A stretch of DNA of 64,000 nt, from NCBI RefSeq assembly GCF_040954645.1, contig NC_092813.1, positions 23,753,235 to 23,817,234 on the forward strand, written 5' to 3'. Position numbers and translations under genes: made by a program. The notes beneath the pieces are model-generated. The model saw only the letters and a list, made by a program, of their open reading frames with translations, had not been told where the DNA came from and ran no database searches. This document shows, one piece after another, positions 56,510 to 64,000 of this stretch. Positions within the stretch are counted from its first letter, which is position 1. Each line of letters opens with the position of its first letter. This DNA is from Diabrotica undecimpunctata. Lineage: Eukaryota; Arthropoda; Insecta; Coleoptera; Chrysomelidae.

Positions 56510-56960
56510 TTTTTGGTTTGGTTTTTTGTATACATTAGTCCCATATCCACTATTTTCCTTTGAGATTAAAACATCCAGAAAAGGTAACGAGTTATTTTAT
56601 TTCTTTTCCATTGTAAATTTTATTGACTCCTTTTACCTTTTATTTATATTAATCAGAAATGTATCCAACACAACATCTACATATTTCCAACATATTGTGG
56701 GCTTTAAATTTTGATTAGGAATGTTTGTTTTGAAGTCTTCCATCAATATATTAGCTAATATTGGATTTAAAGCACAGCCCAAAAATTTTGTTTATAGAAA
56801 TCATTGTTTAGATAAAAATAAGTGTTGTCAGTAGATCGTGTCAACAGTTCCATTATAGCTGATACATTTAATTTGGTTCTAGTTGTTAATCTATCATTTT
56901 GTAATTTGGTTCTAATTGTTTTCAAAGTTTTATCTAAGAAAATACCATCTTAATGGTGCA
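56510..56960 (-). pseudogene. Penelope-like RT fragment inside Harbinger 1
   Basis: The minus strand gives NPILANILMEDFKTNI near 56725-56775, then CWKYVDVVLDTFLI near 56655-56700, where the catalytic YVDD has become YVDV, and SLPFLDVLISKENSGYGTNV near 56540-56600. These are the conserved Penelope RT blocks in order. Stops and frameshifts present. A third, independent Penelope fragment in the window. Confidence 0.7.
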
Positions 56961-57486
56961 TTTATAAAAAGACTATTTATGTAAAACCTTACTTAGAAAA
57001 TATTACATATACAAATCAATGTACCAAATTATAATAACATTTAAAAATATAGATAATTTTAATAAAATTTGTTATTTTTTTCTCTATCTAATTTTGTTTT
57101 ATTTAAGTCAAGCATAGCTACAGCTATACAGATCCCTCTTTATAATAATAACTTTTCAGTTTTTATTAATAATACATTATACACAATAATAATACACAAC
57201 AAAGGTGCTACATACTTGATTCATTCATGCCTAATTAATATATAACATCAGTCAACCTCCTGTATATAAAATACCAAATTTTTATTGGAAAAAATGCTGA
57301 AAAATATTTTTTTAAATAATTTTTAAAAGTATTTTAAAAGACCTTTAATTTTGATTTGCTATTATTTACTATTAATTTTAGAGTTATTCTTATAATTTAA
57401 ATATTATTAAATTTATCAAACGGGTTAAATAGATGGATTGAAGTAATTATATTATTAATTTATAAAAAAAATGTTGCCGGTAATGC

Positions 57487-57771
57487 TTAACGCATATTTG
57501 TATCGTTTTTTTGAATTTTCCCAGCAGTTTTTTCTAAAAGTTCTTTAAAATGTGCATTATCCATTCTTAAATGATTTCTATAAGCCTCTGGATCTCCCAC
57601 AACCATTTCTTGGAGCAGGCTTTGTGATGCACCATGAGTATTTCGTCTTAAAATCCACGGTCGTGTCCACCACCTTCGTTTATTTTTCTTTTTGTTTGAT
57701 TTGGCGATTTCTTCTCGAATTGCATAACAAATTAATTCCACACCTACATTAAGAATTTCACGTGTAGCCAT
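57487..57771 (-). pseudogene. PIF-Harbinger transposase N-terminal fragment
   Basis: A 94-codon minus-strand frame starting MATREILNVGVEL. It contains RRWWTRPWILRRNTHGASQS and then LRMDNAHFKELLEKT, the conserved N-terminal region of Harbinger nucleases (W-x-RP/HP...RR...F...LRM...F..LL). The DDE catalytic domain is absent. The orientation is away from the right inverted end, as usual for an element read inward from that end. Confidence 0.75.
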
Positions 57772-57898
57772 TTTGTACTACAAATAATTCAACATTAATC
57801 GACTGTCGTGTAAACCTTTTTGCTTTCGGCACAGATCGCATTATGGTCGAACGATCCAAATCGTTCAACCCAAATCGACCCGTGAAAACGCGCCTTTA

Positions 57899-57985
57899 GT
57901 GACAATTTAAAAAATGTACTAACGCCAAACTTACAGTCTTTATTAAGTTATCTTAAAATGATTAAACTATATGTCAGATTGTAAA
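57899..57985 (+). pseudogene. I/Jockey-like ORF2, part 3: C-terminal tail
   Basis: Reads SDNLKNVLTPNLQSLLSYLK and ends LYVRL, followed by TAA. It is the expected continuation of the cysteine-rich C-terminus cut by Harbinger 1 (with a one-base slip). This shows that the Harbinger landed within a few dozen codons of the end of this ORF. Confidence 0.6.
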
Positions 57986-58149
57986 AAAAAATATTTTTCT
58001 TTTATCTAACAATATTTATCTTACTGTTTGTGTATGTCTCCCCCATATAAAAAAAACTCTAAAATACTCTAAAACTAAAATTGAAACTATGAAATGAGTA
58101 AATAAAATGAATATTGTGCAGCAACATATTCGGTTTATTCATATGTTGT
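57986..58149. other. 3' flank of the non-LTR element
   Basis: A-rich DNA without features, probably including the end of the retrotransposon; the exact 3' end was not found. Confidence 0.4.
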
Positions 58150-58585
58150 AGAATTGCTTGCAATGCTGCTCGCCTCGCTTGTAGATTGCTATAAAGCTCA
58201 GTTTGTGGATTCCATAATACATCATAGTTTTATTAAGCATAAAAAAATCTTGCCATGTCTGCATCTGACCATTTTTCACTCATTTTTTCCCAAAATTACA
58301 GCTTGTCGCACTAAAAACAACAACTGTATACACGCTAGAAGTACTCTACTCGGCTTTCTGCATGTTGTGTTTTCGTTCGACGAGATGTTTACACATTCGA
58401 TTCCAGTCGTTCGACATCGATTCGGCGACAATCGCCCATCAAAAGTAGACAGTCTTTCTACTTCCGTCGAATCGACTCACTCCGCCGAACGGCCAAGTCG
58501 ATTTGTGGTTTACATATTCAATTTGCTTTCGATTTAAATATCGATCTAAATCGTTCAACTCAAATCGATCCGTGAAAACGCGCCT
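58150..58585 (-). mobile_element. PIF-Harbinger fragment 2 with MADF-domain remnant
   Basis: Ends at 58585 with the Harbinger tip CGCGCCT. On the minus strand a frame starting MSEKWSDADMARFFYA (ATG near 58284), two stops, then NYDVLWNPQTELYSNLQARR and AALQAI resembles a MADF/Myb-like DNA-binding domain, the second protein usual in Harbinger elements. The subterminal 186 bp (58400-58585) is the inverse of the first 186 bp of fragment 3, about 90% identical. The far end was not found. Confidence 0.65.
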
Positions 58586-58588
58586 TTA

Positions 58589-58814
58589 AGGCGCGTTTTC
58601 ACGGGTCGATCTGGATTGAACGATTTAGATCGATTATTAAATTGAAAGCAAATTGAATATGTAAACCGTAAATCGACTTGGTCGTTCGGCGGAGTGAGGC
58701 GATTCGACGGAAGTAGAAAGACTGTCTACTTTTGATAGGCGATTGCCGCCGAATCGATGTCGAACGACTGGAATAATCATTTTTTACTAAAATAGATGTT
58801 AGATAATAATTATT
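58589..58814. mobile_element. PIF-Harbinger fragment 3, 226 bp, truncated by the Polinton
   Basis: Base for base identical (by eye) to 56228-56453, the left end of Harbinger 1. It is preceded by a single TTA (58586-58588) shared with fragment 2. The identity stops abruptly at 58814, where Harbinger 1 continues TTTCTTCC and this copy changes to AGTAGAAAGGG. That break is interpreted as the insertion point of the next element. Confidence 0.85.
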
Positions 58815-58843
58815 AGTAGAAAGGGAGCCATTTCACCCCACTT

Positions 58844-58987
58844 TGACCTTTGACCCCTGACGTCACAAGCACCGTCCGCGCTCCGGTCACGCCCCGTGAT
58901 GACGTCATGAACGCTAACCCGCGCCCCGTCATGACGCTCAGCCTACGAGGCCAATCGGTCATTTGGTAGGTGTCAATAGGTATAAAA
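58844..58987 (+). promoter_or_regulatory. Compact promoter-like block at the Polinton end
   Basis: In order: TGACCTTTGACCC (58844-58856), a DR1-type nuclear-receptor site; TGACGTCA at 58858-58865 and at 58900-58907, perfect CRE/ATF palindromes; a TGACG half site at 58932; CCAAT at 58951-58955; and TATAAAA at 58981-58987. The block is far more GC-rich than its surroundings. The spacing suggests transcription starting near 59010 to the right. Sites are seen; function is inferred. Confidence 0.5.
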
Positions 58988-60898
58988 AAAAAGTATTTAT
59001 CAAAGGTGTAACGGCCATTTGTCATGGTTAGAACGGGATATACGAAGCAATGTGTCGATATAAAGTGTAAATACAAACCGCAGAGAATAACGCAAAAGCG
59101 AATAGTAATGTCAAGGTTGTCGATATGGGTATTGCAAACATATATATTTAAACTTGTGTGTTAAAGAAATCCGCAAACTCAAAGTGCGATAAAGAGAAAC
59201 TACTTTTAATCAAGTATTTAAAATATGAAAAATTACGAATGTATTTACAAATTAGCAAAGATTACAGATATCACCGATGTAGAAAGCCGCAAAATATTAT
59301 TTTATTAAAATGCAAATAGCAGAAAAACATGAGAAATTGATAAACTTGTAAGCAGGTGGCGATATCGCCAAAGCCGCAAACTGTTATCTAGGTGTAGAAC
59401 AACAGCGAAGACTTCATCGTTTCATTTTAAATAATATTTTTCAAAGAAATGTGCGTGTTATGGATTATAGTGTAAAAAAAACAGAAAAATGTGGCAAAAT
59501 GTAAAAATTTTGTGAAAAAAAAATATGTAAATATACATTTATATGCCTGTAAGGACCTACCAAGAACAAGGATTAACAGAAGAAAACAGAGGTAAGTAAT
59601 AAGAACTATTATTATTATTCAATGACTGGTGTCTAAAACGATTCAAAAACGTAAGGAAGGTAAAAGCGCTAGCATGTATTTTGTAAAAAATGTAGATTTA
59701 ATACACATGTACAAAATGGCGGTTGTACCGGCAAAATATTTCAAAACGTGGTAAAATAATTAAGAGATTAAAACAGTTTTACTTTTGCTTACAGAGTATA
59801 CCAAAGGGATAAAAAGCCCATAAAGTTCTAAATTGTCAAAAACTAAGGCGTAAAGACCGACAGGAATAGACGAAGTATACAGATACTAAGGTAAGATATT
59901 GTTATTCTGCATTAAACATGCCTATTTTTTAACAAATACCATAAATGTGCCTGGTTTTTAACAAGCACGTAAATAAAATGTCTACGAAGGTTTTTTTTTT
60001 TTTTTTTTTTTGCAAAATGTCCAATATGCAGATGTCCCAAATGTCTAATGAGCATGCGCAACAAAGTCACGCTATTTGTTTAATAAAAAACGTTTTTAAA
60101 TGTAAAAGAAAGAATACACGAGTACCTAGAAAAAATATTACACAGTACAAGCATTGTACAAATTATGTAAACTTATAATTTTAGATGAGAAGCCGAACAT
60201 GAAGCATCAGTGCCCACCGTAATTAATATTTGGAAATCAACAACAACAACAATTGACAACGTTAGACGCTGAATAACTAAGGGTAAGCAAATGATTGTAA
60301 ATTTTTGCTTTAAAGAAAAGAATATAAAAATATGTAAAATTTGATTGTTGTAAGTATCAGAAGTCATAAGTTTGCGCAATATGCGGACAAAATAATAAAT
60401 TTATCGTTTTCACCGGTTAGATAACAATTTCCTGTTGTTTGTTTGAGAATTGTCGATCTTCTAATAGCATCAATTTATTTTACATAATAATTAAAAGAAA
60501 TACCAAATGTTTAGTAATTGTTTTTACATTAAGAATAAAGAGATTATAAATAATAGATAAATAACAAAAATTATTATACAGGGCGGATAAAATGAAGATT
60601 TTACATATAGGTTTAACCAAAATGTTCTTGTACAGGGTGTTTATAAAACTTAAGTAAATATAATAGCCCTAAGTAATGTTACATCTCTTTCCAAGGCCTA
60701 CCCAGGAGGCAATACGTCAACATTATATGACATATTCGTGGATATATCAAAGAATATTGATGTATTGGAGATGCTTACGGCCTCGTTAAGATTCCCCGCC
60801 ATATGTCTCAATATACAGAGCATAGAAAGACATAAGACAGGCCTACGGTATTTGGGCCCATCCATGCTTTGCTTATGTAGAAATCACATATAAGTAGT
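58988..60898. other. Polinton left region without recognised genes; exon-like segments
   Basis: No long open frame. Two segments of about 97 bp have good splice sites on the plus strand: 59795-59890 (acceptor CTTACAG, donor ACTAAG/GTAAGA) and 60185-60282 (acceptor ATTTTAG, donor CTAAGG/GTAAGC). An upstream donor GAG/GTAAGT lies at 59592, preceded by a 16-codon start at 59543. Joined, the coding potential ends after 25 codons, so this would be a leader or noncoding RNA. A ~22-base T run lies at about 59990-60011. The left part may be a terminal inverted repeat, which cannot be verified here. Confidence 0.4.
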
Positions 60899-61297
60899 GT
60901 AAGGCCCAGTAAATATCTTTTAGTGATCTGTGCAGAGTATCTTTTGGGTATCAGGCAGCTAACAAACACATAGCTCCGGAGTTAACCAGACAGGTTCATT
61001 AAGTAGCCAGTGACTCATAGCAGATATCTTTTGGTGATTTATCTGAGCATCTTTTAAGATTTTTTATTATACAGAGGTGTGGTCAGGGCTAGTTCAAGGT
61101 AAGGCCCAGTAAATATCTTTTAGTGATCTGTGCAGAGTATCTTTTGGGTATCAGGCAGCTAACAAACACATAGCTCCGGAGTTAACCAGACAGGTTCATT
61201 AAGTAGCCAGTGACTCATAACAGATATCTTTTGGTGATTTATCTGAGCATCTTTTAAGATTTTTATTATACAGAGGTGTGGTCAGACTTAGTTCAAC
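60899..61297. repeat. Two-copy tandem repeat, period 200 bp
   Basis: AAGGCCCAGTAAATATC at 60901 recurs at 61101. The units run to about 61098 and 61297 and differ over most of their length by only about two changes (GCAGATATC against ACAGATATC, and one T in a T-run), diverging near the end. It lies between the Polinton end and the 118-codon ORF. No coding. Confidence 0.92.
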
Positions 61298-61603
61298 GGC
61301 TACTACTTTGGGGTAGTCTACCACTGACTAAATAGTACTGACTCTTGGGAAGGTGATCAGGGATTAAAGCTAAAAGGTTTTTACACTTAAATATGTAGAT
61401 ATTCTTCGTAAACAAAGCATGGATGTTGTCAAAATATAACCTATGCAAAAAAGTACAGTAGCTCTTAAATATTTTTTAAAAATGGTAGATAGCATTTTTT
61501 AACATTGAAAATAAGATAACATTCTGAAATTTTTAATATTACCGATGTTTTTAAATTTAATGATAATTTTCAAAACAAATCATATTACATAAAAAAAAAG
61601 TAA
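61298..61603. other. Spacer downstream of the short minus-strand ORF
   Basis: AT-rich; nothing recognised. Confidence 0.5.
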
Positions 61604-61960
61604 TTAACGAGGCATTTTTAAGATTTGAATGTCGAATTTAGTGTCTTTAAGTTGTATGTAAGCATTGGAACTGGCTACATTTTCAATTTGTTCTAACATT
61701 TTAGCCATATTGACATCTGCACTAGTTGTTGTCGAAATAGGATGATTGAAATTGTCATTTAAAGCCACAATACGGATTCTGTCACCCTTTTTGTAGCCAA
61801 TTTGCTTTTTTATATCGTTAAGAGCAGAGTCTAATTTCTTTTTCAAAGAGTCTTGATTAAGACCACCACCTACATAGTTTTCACAGCATAGTTGGAAAGT
61901 GCACTGATGAGCATTGAATTTTTTAATTTCTCGTTGATTTATAATATTTACAGACCACAT
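61604..61960 (-). CDS. 118-residue Polinton-associated protein of unknown function
   Basis: An intact frame starting MWSVNIINQREIKKF. It contains LNQDSLKKKLDSALNDIKKQ, then GYKKGDRIRIVALNDNFNHP, and ends DIQILKMPR. It follows the polymerase gene on the same strand with a 77-base gap, so the two may be co-transcribed. The pattern (a nucleic-acid-free α/β-looking domain with D-R-I-x-I and a Q-I-E-x-V segment) recalls the region found ahead of Polinton-type DNA polymerases in many insect genomes, which here would be a separate protein placed after the polymerase. That resemblance is from memory and moderate. Not a known enzyme; no signal peptide or membrane segment. Confidence 0.6.
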   Translation of the reverse strand: MWSVNIINQREIKKFNAHQCTFQLCCENYVGGGLNQDSLKKKLDSALNDIKKQIGYKKGDRIRIVALNDNFNHPISTTTSADVNMAKMLEQIENVASSNAYIQLKDTKFDIQILKMPR

Positions 61961-62037
61961 TTTGATACGTGTGTACTCTATGAGTGTTCAACTGTGAATG
62001 AAGAGATTTTGACATGTGACACACTATTAACAGCAAT

Positions 62038-64000
62038 CTAAGAGGTCTTGTAGCCTAGAGGCAGGGTATCCATACACTCATCATTATGTACAATTTTTCG
62101 TTTTTTGTAGTCCATCTTGAATGTCTTCGATACCCTTTTTTGCGTCACTATGTCTTTAGTGTGGACATCGCGGCATATTTGGTCATATGTGAGCTTGATT
62201 TGTTTGGTGGGATCGTGTATGATATCATTCATCGCTGAGGTATTGAGTACTAGGCTATTCTCGTAGTTTAGAGTAAAGCCTTTGATTTTAGTCACCTCTT
62301 TGCCCTCGACTGTTTTGTAGTAATAACTTTTTGGTCCAGTAGCCTGCCATTCTACAATATAATCATCTGACCCAAGCTCATCGCTCCAATCGCCCAACAT
62401 TTCACCTGTTTCGACAGTGTTTAGGCCATCATCAATATAAACAACGGAGTCTGTGTCGAAATAAGCTACGGCCTCTCCTAACCTATCAATCATATCGTAC
62501 AGTCTCAGACGAGCGTTACTTGTCGTAAATAAAGCCACAAAAATATTTGTAGATGTGGGGTCTTCTACAAATACGTCCTTGTAATCATATGAGACTTGGG
62601 CTATATGATCGTTAACAAATATCACATTAGTTATGTTAATCTTATCATCCATCAAGAGCTCATACCATCTTTTGAGGTCCACAACATACTCTGTCTGTTT
62701 CATATTCATTCTTTGCCCAAACTTGCCCCATAGACTATTCAAGCATAGTTTAGCGACTGCTCGTTTACCAAGATTTGGAGATATCTTCTCCAAGTCTAAG
62801 TCTATGTCCATTTGTTCTTTTACAACCCGAGCGTATTCTTCGTTTGAGGCATATGTATGTGGACTAGTTTCTAATTTTATTTTCATAAAATCTTTGACAT
62901 AGCCCTTAAATAAATCCGTCGAAGTTTGTTCAAAATTCCACACCTCGTACACTTTCAACATTTTATACCCCTTTTCTAGGGCTTTATTGATCTCTAGAGT
63001 CGTCCACGTACCTTTTAATGCGCGTTCTGAGTCATCATGATCACAATGTTCGCAATCTTCCAAGGCGCATTGATTACACAAAGGAAACATTAATTTGTCA
63101 GTTTTGACAGGTAGGACTGGGTGATATAAGTTGGTAGGTGGTAGTATTTGACAATGTACTAGGCCAAACCATGAGGGGTCGTATGATTCAGGTGCATGTA
63201 TTTTAACAGGGTGGCCAATGGGGTAGCGGTCATAATACTGTACAGTAGGGTAAAGCGATACAATATCTATATATCTAAGCTTTTTACCAGTCACATTTAG
63301 TTTTATGGCGTTTGTTCGTCCTCCAAAGAATGCTTCACGAGGCTTTAAGGATTCAACAATTTGAGGGCTCGGTGCATTTTTACATTCTTTTGATTTTAAC
63401 CAGTCACATTCCCACATTTCTACTAGTTTGTAACCAGCTTCTTTTATTTGTGCGGTTCTCCTCAGTGTTCGTTCGTACAAGTCGCTCATTGACTCATTGT
63501 TGACATGATTAATTGTGTTGGGTGCAAAACACTCGGGGTGGCCATGCCAGAAACAACCGTGGTACTGGTACACAGTATTTGTACAGGCATCATAACCATC
63601 CACTTTTGCACCACAGATCGTAATTTCGCCTCCATTAAGAGCATGTTGTACGTCTGGAAACTGACTGAGCCACTTTATGGATGCTTCACTGTACGTATCC
63701 TTAAGATCCTGTTTTACAATCCCAATAGTATTTGTTTGCAGATATTTGGACCTATATATAGCCATACAAACACTAGCAATGGTCAGATATTGGAACGGGT
63801 CTATGTTAGCGATCCCCAAAAATTCTTTACGAAACTCTAGACACCCTCTTCGTAGAATATCTACATCTGAATCGCAGTAGGTATGTAGCTCCCTCTGAAA
63901 ATTAAATTCGTCGTTTTTATGGTCCTCATACCATTCGAGGAAAGCTGTACGATGCTTCTCTTTCATGGTATTGGGACCATAATATTTAGAGCTTGGTAAA
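62038..64000 (-). CDS. Protein-primed-type family B DNA polymerase, C-terminal ~650 residues (partial)
   Basis: The minus-strand frame is open from the stop at 62038 to the right edge of the window, beyond the first in-window Met at 63966, so the N-terminus is outside. The order is: exonuclease motif III (YCDSDVDIL, near 63870); a segment QYHGCFWHGHPECF (near 63530-63580) common in this polymerase group and resembling a Vsr-like insert; palm motif A (YIDIVSLYP, near 63265); a cysteine cluster CNQCALEDCEHC (near 63050); motif B (KLCLNSLWGKFGQ, near 62720-62760); motif C (YFDTDSVVYID, near 62430-62465); and TGPKSYYYK (near 62315-62340). All catalytic aspartates are present and there are no stops, so the gene looks recently functional. 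It would replicate the Polinton genome from a terminal protein primer. Confidence 0.9.
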   Translation of the reverse strand, partial: LPSSKYYGPNTMKEKHRTAFLEWYEDHKNDEFNFQRELHTYCDSDVDILRRGCLEFRKEFLGIANIDPFQYLTIASVCMAIYRSKYLQTNTIGIVKQDLKDTYSEASIKWLSQFPDVQHALNGGEITICGAKVDGYDACTNTVYQYHGCFWHGHPECFAPNTINHVNNESMSDLYERTLRRTAQIKEAGYKLVEMWECDWLKSKECKNAPSPQIVESLKPREAFFGGRTNAIKLNVTGKKLRYIDIVSLYPTVQYYDRYPIGHPVKIHAPESYDPSWFGLVHCQILPPTNLYHPVLPVKTDKLMFPLCNQCALEDCEHCDHDDSERALKGTWTTLEINKALEKGYKMLKVYEVWNFEQTSTDLFKGYVKDFMKIKLETSPHTYASNEEYARVVKEQMDIDLDLEKISPNLGKRAVAKLCLNSLWGKFGQRMNMKQTEYVVDLKRWYELLMDDKINITNVIFVNDHIAQVSYDYKDVFVEDPTSTNIFVALFTTSNARLRLYDMIDRLGEAVAYFDTDSVVYIDDGLNTVETGEMLGDWSDELGSDDYIVEWQATGPKSYYYKTVEGKEVTKIKGFTLNYENSLVLNTSAMNDIIHDPTKQIKLTYDQICRDVHTKDIVTQKRVSKTFKMDYKKRKIVHNDECMDTLPLGYKTS

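Larger units (their letters stand above)
56228..57895. mobile_element. PIF-Harbinger element 1, with a Penelope fragment inside
   Basis: A 1668-bp element with inverted ends AGGCGCGTTTTCACGGGTCG at both tips (about 45 bp similar), flanked by TTA at 56225-56227 and 57896-57898, the target duplication expected for this superfamily. It carries only the N-terminal part of a transposase on the minus strand, and a Penelope RT fragment fills much of the interior, so it is non-autonomous. It sits inside the last part of a non-LTR ORF2. Confidence 0.9.
58815..64000. mobile_element. Polinton/Maverick-like element, left end; continues beyond the window
   Basis: Starts AGTAGAAAGGGAGCC directly at the break in Harbinger fragment 3. 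Polintons begin with AG, end with CT and duplicate 6 bp of target; the last 6 bp before the break are ATTATT (58809-58814). The only clear genes are a protein-primed-type DNA polymerase B and a short ORF, both on the minus strand. Integrase, packaging ATPase, protease and capsid genes would have to lie to the right of 64000. Polintons are virus-like elements related to adintoviruses; without the capsid genes the two cannot be told apart here. Confidence 0.6.

Noticed and set aside
58815..59010. Host gene promoter instead of an element end
   Set aside because: The sharp break inside an identical Harbinger copy and the polymerase gene downstream favour an inserted element. A host promoter captured by rearrangement is not fully excluded.

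Overview
This window is AT-rich animal DNA, most likely insect and possibly beetle (the taxon is an inference). The clues are the transposon mix (RTE-like, I/Jockey-like, R1-like, Penelope, Gypsy, Tc1/mariner, pogo, PIF-Harbinger, Polinton/Maverick), GTAAGT/AG splice signals and long (TA)n tracts. I see no intact host gene. The window is a nest of mobile elements inserted into one another, as expected of repeat-rich intergenic or heterochromatic DNA.

Layout. 1-420: a small inverted repeat and a ~103-bp tandem repeat. 782-2019: non-LTR ORF1 remnant (minus). 2020-4960: nothing recognised. 4960-8110: degraded RTE-like retrotransposon. 8190-8900: Penelope-like fragment. 9255-16130: an element with ~950-bp inverted arms. 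A pogo-type transposon with a long transposase (10045-13219) sits inside its left arm, and an RTE-like fragment lies in its core. 16634-18440: dead mariner-like element. 19449-19571: THAP-like exon. 19950-22180: diverged relatives of the long-armed element. 22440-27000: I/Jockey-like element. 27000-30100: Penelope, RTE-like and R1-like fragments, with a nested insertion carrying a 16-bp target duplication, a hammerhead-ribozyme-like motif and a 66-bp mini-insert. 30735-33300: RTE-like element ending in (TA)n.

33371-41468 and 41727-50732 are two related full-length Gypsy elements in opposite orientation, both inserted in (TA)n. 51880-57985 is another I/Jockey-like element, split by a Tc1 element with TA duplications (53142-54600) and a Harbinger with TTA duplications (56228-57895); the Harbinger itself holds a Penelope fragment. 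58150-58814 holds two further Harbinger ends meeting head to head across one TTA.

58815-64000 is probably one end of a Polinton/Maverick, a virus-like self-synthesising transposon. It begins with AG at a break inside a Harbinger copy. It has a compact promoter-like block (DR1-like site, two TGACGTCA palindromes, CCAAT, TATA), a 200-bp tandem repeat, a 118-codon ORF, and an open protein-primed-type DNA polymerase B gene running off the right edge. It is the least decayed coding region here and the most interesting part of the window. The rest of the element lies beyond 64000.

Many relative ages can be read from the nesting: pogo is younger than its long-armed host, an RTE-like copy is younger than its Penelope host, Tc1 and Harbinger are younger than their non-LTR host, and the Polinton is younger than the Harbinger copy it interrupts.
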